DNA of 64,000 nt, taken from positions 868,001-932,000 of the forward strand of contig NZ_JAJIRT010000001.1 of the NCBI RefSeq assembly GCF_025717675.1, given 5' to 3'. Source of the stretch: Paucibacter sp. DJ2R-2. Its GTDB lineage: Bacteria; Pseudomonadota; Gammaproteobacteria; Burkholderiales; Burkholderiaceae_C. The first letter of the stretch is position 1. Each line of letters opens with the position of its first letter. The notes under the pieces were generated by a model, which was not told the origin of the DNA, searched no databases, and saw nothing but the letters and a program-made list of their open reading frames with translations. Shown here one piece after another: positions 37,188 through 47,000 of this stretch. The translations under genes were made by a program, and so were the position numbers.

Positions 37188-39717
37188 AAGGGGCTTCAAG
37201 GCTTGCTGAGCGCTCGGAGCTCAGCTGTCGGTAACCAGGGATATTGTCCCTCAAGACCTTGAGCGCATTGGAGCCCAGCTGGGACAAACCCACCAACTCC
37301 ATTTGCAGCATCAAGCGCGTGTTCGTTTCGGCGCGTCCGGTGGACAAACGCTCGGCGCCGACCCGCAAAACCCAACAGCCGGCGTCATATTCAAAGCCCA
37401 GCACCGAGTCGGTCAGGCGCCGGTCGCGCAGGCTGTACTGCACCCGGCCGGCGCTGTACCAGGCACCGGAACAGCCACCGCCGCCTCGCGCGCTCTTGCC
37501 GAACAGCGGCCATTGCCAGGCCAGCTCCACCTGCTCGCTCTGCTGGCGCGCCAGGCGGTAGGCCACGCTGACGGTCTGGAAAGTGCCCGGCGAGTAGCGG
37601 GCGCGCAGCACGGCGCGCTCGGAGCGGCCGCTGTCGGAGTTGAACTGCAGAGCGCCGTCCAGCCACCAACGGGTGTCTAGATGCGCGGCGCCCAGCAGGA
37701 GCAGGTCAGAGAAACGCTGCTTGACCGGCACGTTGTCTGCAGTGATGCGCTGATCGCGGAACTGGAATCGCTGCACCAGACCCAAGCGCAGCACTTCGTC
37801 GCCATCATTGGCGTTGACCCAGCGGCTGGTGGCGCCGGCGGTCAGCTGGTGGGCATCCGACACGCGGTCGATGCCCGAAAACTGGTTGGCCGTGTAGATC
37901 GAGTCGAAATTGAAATCCTTGGCCGCCGAATCGAAGCGTGGCAGGTTCTCCTGCGCGCGATAGGGCGTGTTGACGTAGAGCAAGCGGGGCTCCAGGGTCT
38001 GGGTCAGGGCGCGGCCGAACAAGCGGGTGTCGCGCTCGAAGATCCAGCCATGGTCGAGGCTGAAGGTCGGCACCGTCCGCCCTTTGGAGCGCAGGCCGTC
38101 CGTGCCGGCCTGGTCGAGCACGTAATGGGCGACATTGACCTCGAAGCGCGGAATCAACCACCAGGCCGCCCCGCCCAAGGGGGCGCTCAGATGGGCCAGC
38201 ATATGGGTGCGCTGCCCACCGGCCCGGACCTGACTGGCCGGCGCCGAGTCGGGCAGATTGAAACGGTTGTACTCCAGCTCGATCGCCCCCTCCAGGCGGG
38301 CCTTGCGGCCCCAGGGCCGGAAGCCGTCCAAGACCGAATCGTCGGCCGAGGTATTCAAGCGCAGGCCGATCTGCGGAGAGCGCTGATAAGGCGAGTCAAA
38401 TCGGGCCAGCGCATCCTGGCCCTGCAGGGTCTGCCAGCGCTGCAGGCGCGCATAGGCGTGGCCCTCGCCCCAGGCCCATTCGCGCCGGCGATTCAGCTGC
38501 AGATCGGCCATCAAGAGGCGTTGCGCCTGGCTCTTGACCCGCTCGGGCAGGTCCTTCCAGTAGTCGTCGTCCGACACCCGCTCGGCGCGCACGTGGTAGC
38601 GCCAGTCCATGCCCAGTTCGCCGTCCTGCAGAACATTCAGGGCCCAACGCGTGCGCCGTGCGACACGATCCGAGGGCAGCAAGGCCAGATTCAGCTCGCC
38701 GGCATGCTGGGGCTCCAGATAGCGAAACTCGCTGTCCAGGCCAGGGCCGCGGCGCGTCATCAGGAAGGGCGTCAGCGTGGCATCGCGCTGGGGCGCCAGA
38801 TTCCAGTAATAAGGCAGGCCGAACTCGACGCCGCTGCGTTTGTCCAGCCGGATATTGGGCGGCAACCAGCCCGACTTGCGCTGCCCCGCGAGGGGAAAGC
38901 TCAGATTGGGCGCCGGCAGGATGGGAACGCCATAGAAACGCAGAACCGCGCCCTTGGCCACGCCCTCATTGGCGTCGAAATCCATGCTCAGGCTTTGCGC
39001 GCTGATCTCCCAGGCGGGCTGCGGCTGGTTCTCGTCGACCGGACAACTGCTGTAGGTGCCGCCCTCGGCCAGCATGCGCTTGGCGTCGATGAAGCGCAGA
39101 CGCGTGGCCTTGCCGCTGCCGCCGGTTTGCGAAAAGAAATAGCTGGGATTGAGGAACTCGCCTTCGAATCGGTTGACATAGAGGCTCAGCTCCGGGCCGC
39201 GGAAGACACTGCCGGCTCGGCTGATCTCGACCCCGCCGGTGGCGCGGGCCAAGTCATCGACCTGCTGGTAGCTCAGGCGCTGGGCGCGCAACAGCAGTTC
39301 GCCATAGCGCAATTCGGCATCACCTTCCGCCAGCGACTCCTGGTCGATGCGCGTCACTACGCTGCGAGCGCTCAGCACCAGGGCCGGCTTGTTCGACTCC
39401 TCGGCGCTCAGCTCGCTGCCCGTGACTCGCTTGCTCAGCACCATGGTCGGTCGCAAGCGCGTGCCCACAAGCGCAGCCGGCGCCGCGGCCGAGGCTGCCG
39501 CGGCGGACGGCGCAACTGCTGGCGTTCCGGTCGACAGAGTCTGCGCATGAGCCGACGTAGCAACACAGAGCCACACACAGCAGGGCCAGCAGCGGACAAG
39601 CGCCAGGAGGGAAGGTGTCAGGGTCAAGGGGCGCGGCACAGCGTCGGCAGGCGTCGTTAGGTGAGGCAGGATTGAGTGCTGCGGCCGGCGCGGCGCGGCG
39701 GCTTGCAAGCTCGGCAC
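37180..39717 (-). CDS. lptD: LPS-assembly protein LptD
   Basis: Outer-membrane barrel that, with LptE, inserts lipopolysaccharide in the outer leaflet. The 845-residue product has an N-terminal signal (ending TSAHAQ), an OstA-like beta-jellyroll with ADGDAELRYGELLLRAQRLSY-type strand pattern (SLAEGDAELRYGELLL), then a long barrel of aromatic strands. Cysteines in SSCPVDENQ and in the C-terminal GGCSGAW and YDAGCWVL are placed as expected for LptD disulfides. The annotated start is GTG; another GTG at 39639 directly before the signal sequence is equally possible. It diverges from the AmgK-type kinase gene. Confidence 0.94.
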   Translation of the reverse strand: MPSLQAAAPRRPQHSILPHLTTPADAVPRPLTLTPSLLALVRCWPCCVWLCVATSAHAQTLSTGTPAVAPSAAAASAAAPAALVGTRLRPTMVLSKRVTGSELSAEESNKPALVLSARSVVTRIDQESLAEGDAELRYGELLLRAQRLSYQQVDDLARATGGVEISRAGSVFRGPELSLYVNRFEGEFLNPSYFFSQTGGSGKATRLRFIDAKRMLAEGGTYSSCPVDENQPQPAWEISAQSLSMDFDANEGVAKGAVLRFYGVPILPAPNLSFPLAGQRKSGWLPPNIRLDKRSGVEFGLPYYWNLAPQRDATLTPFLMTRRGPGLDSEFRYLEPQHAGELNLALLPSDRVARRTRWALNVLQDGELGMDWRYHVRAERVSDDDYWKDLPERVKSQAQRLLMADLQLNRRREWAWGEGHAYARLQRWQTLQGQDALARFDSPYQRSPQIGLRLNTSADDSVLDGFRPWGRKARLEGAIELEYNRFNLPDSAPASQVRAGGQRTHMLAHLSAPLGGAAWWLIPRFEVNVAHYVLDQAGTDGLRSKGRTVPTFSLDHGWIFERDTRLFGRALTQTLEPRLLYVNTPYRAQENLPRFDSAAKDFNFDSIYTANQFSGIDRVSDAHQLTAGATSRWVNANDGDEVLRLGLVQRFQFRDQRITADNVPVKQRFSDLLLLGAAHLDTRWWLDGALQFNSDSGRSERAVLRARYSPGTFQTVSVAYRLARQQSEQVELAWQWPLFGKSARGGGGCSGAWYSAGRVQYSLRDRRLTDSVLGFEYDAGCWVLRVGAERLSTGRAETNTRLMLQMELVGLSQLGSNALKVLRDNIPGYRQLSSERSASLEAPYD

Positions 39718-39880
39718 CGAGCCAGGGCTCGCGGTTTGTAAAATCCATTATCCATGAGGCTGCGCCAAGCGCGGGCGCGACTCTCGCCCGCTCCGCGCGG
39801 CCACGAGCCGGCAAACCCTGTCCTAGAGCCCCGGCCCGCTCCGATCCCCCACACCCAAGAAGCGCTTGACGCTGCACTCC

Positions 39881-40933
39881 ATGACCTCCATCGCCTGGCC
39901 GAATCCGCAGCGTCAACACGCCTTTCAGACCTGGCTGCAAAGCCTGCAGCCGAGCTTCGGCCTGCTCGCCGAAACCCTGCGCGAAGCCAATGCCGATGCC
40001 AGTTCGCGCCGCTATCTGCGCGTTGCCGATGGCAACGGCCGCAGCTATATCGTCATGGACGCACCGCCCGAATCGAACGATGTGCGCCCCTTCCTGAAAG
40101 TGGGTGCTTTGATGGCCGGCTGCGGCCTGCATGTGCCGCAAGTGTTCGCGGCCGATGCCGAGCAGGGCTTCCTGCTCCTGGCCGACCTGGGAAATGAGCC
40201 GTACCTCCAGGCGCTGCTGGCAGCACAGCAAAATGACCCCAAAAAAGCGGAGCCGCTGATGCGTGCGGCCCTGCAAGCCCTGCTTCAGTGGCAGAGCCAG
40301 ATCGATGCCAGCCAGTTGCCGATCTATGACGAGGCCTTTGTGCGCCGAGAGCTGCAGATCTTCGTCGACTGGTGCGTGCAGCGCGAGTTCGGCAAGAGCT
40401 GGGACGAGACCCAGCAAAAGTGGTGGGAGCACAGCTGCCAGGTGCTGGTGCGCAATATGGTCGAGCAGCCACAAGTCGCCATGCACCGAGATTTCATGGT
40501 GCGCAATCTCATGGTCTGCCCCGAGGGCCCGGTCGGCATCCTGGACTTCCAGGACGCGGTGCGCGGTCCCATCGCCTACGACCTGGCTTCGCTGCTGCGC
40601 GACGCCTTCATTTCCTGGGACGAAGAGCAGGAGCTGGACTGGGCGGTTCGCTATTGGGAGCAAGCGCGCAAGGCCGGCCTGCCGGTGGATGAGGATTTCG
40701 GCGAGTTCTGGCGCCAGGTCGAGTGGAGTGGTCTGCAGCGCCACCTGAAGATCCTGGGCTTGTTCTGCCGCCTCAAGCACCGCGACGGCAAGCCGCGCTA
40801 TGCCGAGGACCTGCCGCGCCTGTTCGCTTATGCCATCAAGGTCAGCACCCGCTATGTGCAGCTGTCACCGCTGACCCATCTGTTGCAGGACCTGCAGGGG
40901 GGGATGGTGGATACGGGGTTTACGTTGCGGTGA
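39881..40933 (+). CDS. amgK: AmgK-like cell-wall sugar kinase (aminoglycoside phosphotransferase fold)
   Basis: A 350-residue kinase of the aminoglycoside-phosphotransferase fold. Next to lptD the best match is AmgK, which phosphorylates MurNAc/GlcNAc at the anomeric position for peptidoglycan recycling. The catalytic loop is HRDFMVRNLMV (Asp and Asn) and the metal site DFQDAVRGPIAYDLASLLRD. The ATG at 39881 is preferred to an upstream TTG. murU, the usual partner, does not follow: an M20 peptidase gene on the other strand is next. The stop codon TGA is the first base triplet of the heptamer repeat array downstream. Confidence 0.85.
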   Translation: MTSIAWPNPQRQHAFQTWLQSLQPSFGLLAETLREANADASSRRYLRVADGNGRSYIVMDAPPESNDVRPFLKVGALMAGCGLHVPQVFAADAEQGFLLLADLGNEPYLQALLAAQQNDPKKAEPLMRAALQALLQWQSQIDASQLPIYDEAFVRRELQIFVDWCVQREFGKSWDETQQKWWEHSCQVLVRNMVEQPQVAMHRDFMVRNLMVCPEGPVGILDFQDAVRGPIAYDLASLLRDAFISWDEEQELDWAVRYWEQARKAGLPVDEDFGEFWRQVEWSGLQRHLKILGLFCRLKHRDGKPRYAEDLPRLFAYAIKVSTRYVQLSPLTHLLQDLQGGMVDTGFTLR

Positions 40934-41036
40934 ATCGTGAATCGTGAGTCGTGAGTCGTGAGTCGTGAGTCGTGAGTCGTGATGGTGTCAACACCGCCAG
41001 CTCACGATTCACCAATCACCCATCACGATTCACTCT
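40931..41036. repeat. TGA(A/G)TCG heptamer array with inverted partner
   Basis: Seven tandem heptamers (two TGAATCG, five TGAGTCG) run from 40931, the first including the amgK stop codon. After an about 22-nt gap, diverged inverted units (CGATTCACC, ATCACCC, CGATTCAC) fill 41001-41036. The arms could fold into a long hairpin between two convergent genes and might act as a bidirectional transcription block. A second copy lies near 56.1 kb. Confidence 0.85.
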
Positions 41037-41040
41037 CCAC

Positions 41041-42516
41041 TCACGGATGCGCCGCCATCACCTGCGCCACCGCGGCCGTCAGGCGCTTGCCATAGGGCAC
41101 ATGCAGGAATTCGTTCGGGCCATGGGCATTGCTCTTGGGGCCGAGCACGCCGCAGACCACCATCTGGGCAGCCGGAAAGCCTTTCTGCAACATGCTCATC
41201 AGGGGAATGGTGCCGCCCTGGCCGATGTAGCCGACCGGCGCGCCGAAGTGGCTTTCGCTGGCCTCGTTGAGGGCGCGGCTGAGCCAAGGCGTGAGGTCAG
41301 GCGTGTTCCAGCCGGTGGCGCCATAAGCGCCGGCGCGGCCATCGGGCACGAAGGTGACCTTGGCGTTGTAAGGCGCGTTGTCTTCCAGCAGCGCCTTGAG
41401 GCGTAGCGCCGCCTCATTGCCGTCGATCAGCGGCGGCAGGCGCAAAGAGAGCTTGAAGGCGGTGTAGGGACGCAGCACATTGCCGGCGCTCTTCATTTCG
41501 GGGAAGCCGTCGACACCGGTCACCGACAGGGTCGGGCGCCAGGTGCGGTTGAGCAGCACCTCGACCGGCTCGGCCGTCATTGGCAGCACTGGGCCGCCAT
41601 CGGCACCGCAAGCCCAGGGCATGCGCTTGTAAACCTCGTCCTTGAGGATGGCGGCCGTGGCCTGGGCCTGTTCGACGCGGTCGGTCGGGATGTCGCAGTG
41701 GAAGCTCTCGGGCAGCAGACGGCCGGTCTTGGAGTCTTCCAGGCGGTCCAGCACCTGACGCAGGATGCGGAACGATGAGGGCACCACGCCCGAGGCATCG
41801 CCCGAGTGGATGCCCTCGCTGAGCACCTCGACCTTGAGCACGCCGCTGACCATGCCGCGCAGCGAGGTGGTCAGCCAGAGCTGGTTGTAGTCGCCGGCGC
41901 CGGAGTCCAGGCAGACGACCAGGGAGACATTGCCCAGGCGTTCCTTGAGCACGTCGAGGTAAGCCGGCAGGTCGTAGGAGCCCGACTCTTCGCAGGTCTC
42001 GATGATGCCGACGCAGCGCGGGCGCGGGATGCCCTGCTTGTCCAGCGCCATGATGGCGGTCAGCGAGGCATAGACGGCATAGCCATCGTCGGCGCCGCCG
42101 CGGCCGTAGAGCTTGCCATCCTCGTACTTGGGCGTCCAGGGGCCGAGGTCGTTGCGCCAGCCATTGAACTCGGGCTGCTTGTCCAGGTGGCCATAAAGGA
42201 CGATGGTGTCCTGGCAGTCCGTCTTGGTGGCGGGCACCTCGAAGAAGATCACCGGTGTGCGGCCTTCCAGGCGGATCACCTCCAGCTTGAGGCCGGCCAC
42301 TTTCTTGCTCTCCACCCAGCTGGCGGCATCACGCAGCACCTTTTCGATGTAACCGTTGGCGGCCCAGTCGGCGTCGAACATCGGGCTCTTGGCCGGGATG
42401 GCGATGTACTGGGTCAGCGCCGGGACGATCTCTTCATCCCAGACGCGCGAGGCGAACTCGCCCAGGGCGCTGGCCTGATCGGGCTGCAGGGGCAAGGAGG
42501 GGTCGCGAGCGTTCAT
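41041..42516 (-). CDS. M20 family metallopeptidase (dipeptidase)
   Basis: A 491-residue zinc peptidase of the M20 family. The metal/catalytic motifs are VLYGHLDKQPEF (His and Asp), GRGGADDGYAVYA (bridging Asp), ETCEESGSYD (catalytic Glu pair) and CLDSGAGDY; the C-terminal ligand is in NAHGPNEFLHV. The dimerisation insert between them is present. Relatives act on di- or tripeptides or on N-acyl amino acids; the substrate here is unknown. It lacks a signal peptide. It stands alone between the heptamer array and a terminator. Confidence 0.9.
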   Translation of the reverse strand: MNARDPSLPLQPDQASALGEFASRVWDEEIVPALTQYIAIPAKSPMFDADWAANGYIEKVLRDAASWVESKKVAGLKLEVIRLEGRTPVIFFEVPATKTDCQDTIVLYGHLDKQPEFNGWRNDLGPWTPKYEDGKLYGRGGADDGYAVYASLTAIMALDKQGIPRPRCVGIIETCEESGSYDLPAYLDVLKERLGNVSLVVCLDSGAGDYNQLWLTTSLRGMVSGVLKVEVLSEGIHSGDASGVVPSSFRILRQVLDRLEDSKTGRLLPESFHCDIPTDRVEQAQATAAILKDEVYKRMPWACGADGGPVLPMTAEPVEVLLNRTWRPTLSVTGVDGFPEMKSAGNVLRPYTAFKLSLRLPPLIDGNEAALRLKALLEDNAPYNAKVTFVPDGRAGAYGATGWNTPDLTPWLSRALNEASESHFGAPVGYIGQGGTIPLMSMLQKGFPAAQMVVCGVLGPKSNAHGPNEFLHVPYGKRLTAAVAQVMAAHP

Positions 42517-42603
42517 GGTGGTTTCCTGCTGCTTGTGGCGGAGAAGCTTGCAAGTTTAGGCCAAGGCCTGCCCGGGCTGCTGCCACTTGGCGCGCCCTGC
42601 GCC

Positions 42604-42635
42604 CCAAAAAAGAAATGCGCCCGAAGGCGCATTGA
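42604..42635 (-). terminator. Intrinsic terminator of the PEP-CTERM gene
   Basis: An 8-bp stem, AATGCGCC / GGCGCATT, with loop CGAA at 42614-42633. In the - strand transcript it is followed by a run of six U residues, 20 nt after the PEP-CTERM stop codon. It also separates that gene from the M20 peptidase. Confidence 0.85.
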
Positions 42636-42654
42636 CTGGGCGAGCGAACCAAAC

Positions 42655-43224
42655 TCAGGCGGGCTGACGACGGCGCCAAGCCACCAGTCCGGCCAGACCA
42701 GCGGCCAGCATCAGATAGGTCGAGGGCTCCGGCACGGCAGCGACGGTGTCCAGGGTGCGGCCGTTGAGCTGCACGGTGATGTCACCCAGGTTCGAATTCA
42801 GGAACAGGGCATCCGCAAACGACAAGGCACTGCTGCCGACGCTGTTGACGGAGAAGTTGATCCGGGCCAGCACACCGCTGCCGTTGGCGCCGGCGACATT
42901 GCCGATCAAGGTGTTGTTGAGGAAGCTGATCTGACCCGCGGCGTTGTCGATCACGCCGGCGTCGGCAAAGGTATTGCCCGCCGTACCCAAGAAGGCGCCT
43001 TCGCTGACGCCGGTGACTTGCAGGATGGCCGGATTGAAGTTCAGGCTGAACTGGTAGGCGTAAAGATCGCTGATGCCCGAAATCAGGACATCCAGGCTCA
43101 GGTTCGTGCCGACCACAGCCGGGTCCGGCTGCGCCACCAGGGTCACCGCAGGGTCAGCCCAGGCTTGCGACGCCAGAGCGCCCAAGAGCAGCGCGGCGGC
43201 AATGTTTTTCTTCTTCAACATCAT
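42655..43224 (-). CDS. Cohesin-like domain protein with PEP-CTERM sorting signal
   Basis: A 189-residue exported protein. It has a signal peptide (residues 1-22, ending SQAWA), a single beta-sandwich of about 130 residues with cohesin-type features (DVLISGISDLYAYQFSLNF, NPAILQVTGVSEGAFLG, SGVLARINFSV), and the C-terminal sorting signal VPEPST, hydrophobic helix and WRRR tail. PEP-CTERM proteins are processed by exosortase and released to or held at the surface; the exosortase is not in this window. The ATG at 43224 has AGGAG at 8-nt spacing. A dockerin-bearing protease is encoded about 900 nt away on the other strand. Confidence 0.88.
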   Translation of the reverse strand: MMLKKKNIAAALLLGALASQAWADPAVTLVAQPDPAVVGTNLSLDVLISGISDLYAYQFSLNFNPAILQVTGVSEGAFLGTAGNTFADAGVIDNAAGQISFLNNTLIGNVAGANGSGVLARINFSVNSVGSSALSFADALFLNSNLGDITVQLNGRTLDTVAAVPEPSTYLMLAAGLAGLVAWRRRQPA

Positions 43225-43414
43225 GACGATTTCTCCTCTGCCCTGAAGGCAATACATCCAAGCACGTGGTCTTGCGGCACCTGGCTCAGCAAACCCCGCA
43301 TGGACCTGAATCTGGCTCACAGATCGTGACGTATTTCGTGATCAGCAGTCTTTCATCAGCCACGATGCGGCGATACGGGGGGATTCCCCAGCTCTTGGCC
43401 ACCCTCCCCCTGTT

Positions 43415-43924
43415 TCAAGGCTCAGGGTTGAAGCGCAGCCGGGCTTGCAAGTCCGCCACGGCCGCGTCCAGGACCGCCAGCGCCTCCGGGCCGCAACCCC
43501 CTCGACGGAACACCTGCTTGACCTCGCCGTCGCGCTCGACCTGCCAATTGACCCAGGCGCCATCGCGCATCTCGGGGTCGTCATAGCTCTCGGCCATGGC
43601 AAAGAAGCCTTGCGCCTGCAGCAAGGCGGCCAGGGCCTCGAAGTCCGGCAGTGCCAATCTGGCACGCGAACGCTGATCCTGCGTGCCATGCCGGGCCTTG
43701 CCGCTCAGAGTCAGGAAGGCTGTGCCATTGCGGTGCAGGCTCAGGCGGCTGCTGTTCGCACAACCAAAACAATCGCGCTCCACGGTGACCACCTGAATGA
43801 GGGGGGTCGACCCGGCCGACCGGGGCTCGCCTGCCTGCGCCGAGCCACCCGCACTGAAGCCGCAAGACAGGGCCAACAGCCAAGCACGCCAGGGCTTACC
43901 CGGCTTGTCTATGGCGGTACTCAT
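43415..43924 (-). CDS. Exported DUF6438 domain protein
   Basis: A 169-residue protein with a probable signal peptide (about 1-31, ending GSAQA) and a DUF6438-like region: VVTVERDCFGCANSSRLSL with two cysteines, then the glycine strand NGTAFLTLSGKA and the LPDFEALAALLQAQGFF helix, and a third pair around RRGGCGPEAL. The domain's function is unknown. No enzyme motif is seen. It lies between the PEP-CTERM gene (same strand, 190 nt away) and the divergent protease gene, so it may belong to the same surface module (inference). Confidence 0.75.
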   Translation of the reverse strand: MSTAIDKPGKPWRAWLLALSCGFSAGGSAQAGEPRSAGSTPLIQVVTVERDCFGCANSSRLSLHRNGTAFLTLSGKARHGTQDQRSRARLALPDFEALAALLQAQGFFAMAESYDDPEMRDGAWVNWQVERDGEVKQVFRRGGCGPEALAVLDAAVADLQARLRFNPEP

Positions 43925-44097
43925 GAGGATTGACCCTCTATACAGGGTAAAGATTTGTCATCTATCTTCGTGCACTTGTTCACAGGCAGTCGCATGTCTG
44001 GTCCTCGGAAATCCAGCGTTACTGATTTTCAAGGCCGCCCGCTGTGACGCAGCGCCTCAAAGAACCCCAGCCAGTTTGCCCCGGAAAAGGACACTTC

Positions 44098-47000
44098 ATG
44101 AAACAGCATTCGTCTGCCCAAGGCCGCGCCACTTCCAAAACCGCAGTGCGCGACCTGCAGCGCCACGCCAGCAGCCTGCTTGTGCTGAGCATGGCCCTGG
44201 CTGGCACCATTGCCTTGCCGGCCGCCCACGCCGCGACCCTCAACGCCACGGCCGCCGCTCAGCCGACCGGAGCTTTCTGGCAAGACACCAAGGCCACCAA
44301 GGCCAGTGTCTCCGCCAAGGGTGCCATCGCCGCCGTTCAGCCGCGCAAGTACCGAGCCACCACCCTGGACCGCCTGGGCCTGAGCGCCTTTGCCGCCAAC
44401 GCTCCCCTGGAGCGTACGGCCGCTGCCCAACTGAGCCCGTTGACCATCTCCCTGCCCCATCCCGATGGCGGCTACCAGCGTTTCGCCATGGTCGAGTCGC
44501 CGGTGATGGAGCAGGCCCTGGCCGACAAGCACCCCGAAATCAAGACCTATGCCGGCAAGGGCATCGACGACCCCAATGCCAGCGTGCGCATGGACATCAC
44601 GCCGCAGGGCTTCCACGCCTCGGTGCGCTCACCCAAGGGTGCTTGGTACATCGACCCCTACTTCCACCTCGATGACAGCCTCTACGCCAGCTACCACGGC
44701 CGTGACCTGCCCAACCAGCATGGCACGCTGCGCGAACCGCTGCTGAATGAAGCCCACATCGACCTGACACGCGGCTTCTACCACGCCGCCGATGCTGTGG
44801 AAGTGCGCGGCTTCGGCTTCGTGCCGGGCGCCACCGTGACCATCACCGTACGCAACCCCGAAACCGACAGCAGCGCCCGCCAGACCGTGACCACGGTGGC
44901 CGACCAGGACGGCACCGTGAGCACCTCGGTGCAAGCCGATCCTTCGCGCAACCTCGGCGCCTACGAAGTCAGCGCCAGCGACGGAAACACCACCGCCACC
45001 GCCGCCTACCACGTGGTGGATGATTCGCAAAGCCCCACGGCCGCCTCGGGCACCCAGCTGCGCACCTACCGCCTGGCCTTGCTGTCCGACCCCGGTTATG
45101 CCAACTTCCACGGCGCGGCCAATGTGACGGCGGCCAAGGTCACGCTGATCAACCGCGTCACGCAAGTTTACGAAGACGAGACAGCGATCCGTCTGGTGCT
45201 GGTCGCCAACAACGATGCGCTGAACCTGAACACCGCAGCGCAGTTCTCCGGAGCCAACGGCCCCTGCGGCGGCACGGCCTGCTTCCCTACTGCCAGCGTC
45301 AGCTGCAGCTCGGCCACCTTGACTCGCACCCGGCAGGTCATCGGTCTGCTCGTGGGCGCCAGCAACTTTGACATCGGCCACATCGGCGTCGGCGCCGGTG
45401 GTGGTGGCATCGCCAGCCTCGGCGTGGTCGGCGGCAGCGCCAAGGCCCAGGGTTGCACGGGTCTGCCCACGCCCGTGGGCGACCTGTTCGCCGTGGACTA
45501 TGTGGCTCACGAAATGGGCCACCAGTTCGCCGGCAATCACACCTTCAACGGCGTGAGCGGCAGCTGCACCGGCGGCAACCGCAACCCAGGCACCTCGGTG
45601 GAGCCGGGCTCCGGTTCGTCCATCATGGCCTATGCCGGCATCTGCAGCACCGACGATCTGCAGCCGCACAGCGACGCTTACTGGTCGCAGCGCAGCTTCG
45701 ATGAAATCATGGCCTACACAACAGGCGCAGAAACCTTGATCAACGAAGTGCAGATGGGCGTGCTCAAGGGCTTCAACACCAACGGCCAGCAGTTCCAGCT
45801 GAGCTACGCCGGCAGTGACTCGGCACCGATCGTGCGTGGCACCAACTTCACCACGGCCGGCATCAAGGCCGCGCTGGAAGCTCTGCCCAGCTGGACCGCG
45901 GGCGGCACCGTCACCGTCAGCGCCCTGACCGACACCGCCTTCACCCTGACCTTCAGCGGCACCCTTGCCGGCACCAACCTTGACAAGGTGCAACTGGTCA
46001 ATGCGTCCGCCGGTGTCGAGGGTTATATCGGCGAAATCGCCGCTGGCGGCTCGACCACCCGCCGCGGCAGCACCTTCAGCGCCACCGGCAACACCGCACC
46101 GACCGTGACCGCCCCCACCGGCTACACCATCCCGGTACGCACGCCCTTCGCCCTGACCGGCAGCGCCATCGATGCCGAAGGCGACACCCTGACCTATATG
46201 TGGGAGCAAAACGACCGCGGCGCCGCCACCGGCACCGGCCTGCTGACCAATGGCAAGACCAACGGTCCGCTGTTCCGACAATTCGGCCTGCGCGCCGTGG
46301 TCAGCGAAGCCGACACGGTCAAGTACAACTCGCCCGGCGAGAACATCGTGTCGAACAACCCGACCCGCGTGCTCCCGGACCTGGCGCAGATCCTGGCCAA
46401 CAACACCAATGCCGAGACCGGCGCTTGCCCGACGGTGTCCGGCACCGCCACGGCCGAACAGATCGACTGCTACTCGGAGTACCTGCCGACCGCAGCCTAC
46501 GTCGGCTTTGCAGGCACCAACGCCAGCCCGGCCTCGTTGAACTTCCGCCTGACGGCACGTGATGGCCGCGGCGGTGTCAACAGCGCCAACACGCAGCTGG
46601 TGCTGGCCCCGAACGCCGGCCCCTTCCTGGTGACCTGGCCCAACAGCGCCCTGGTGCTGAACAGCGGCACGGCCTACACCGTGACCTGGAATGTCGCCAA
46701 CACCAATACGGCACCGGTCAACACCAGCCAGGTGAAGCTCAGCCTGTCCACCGATGGCGGCAACACCTTCCCCCACGTCCTGGCCGCCAGCGTACCCAAC
46801 AACGGCAGCGCCTCTGTGACCCTGCCGGTGCTGGCCGCCGACAAGGCCCGCATCAAGGTGGAAGCGGTCGACAACATCTTCTTTGACGTCTCGAATGCCG
46901 ACTTCAGCATCAAGCTCTACGGCGACGTCAACGGCGATGGCAGCATCAGCTGCGCCGATCTGTCCATCGTGCGCGCCTCCCTGGGCAAGCGCGCCGGCCA

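Noticed and set aside
40931-41036. Heptamer array considered as a CRISPR
   Set aside because: Units are 7 nt without spacers and no cas genes are present.
43225-43414. Sigma-54 promoter sought upstream of the PEP-CTERM gene
   Set aside because: No GG-N10-GC pair in a proper context was found.
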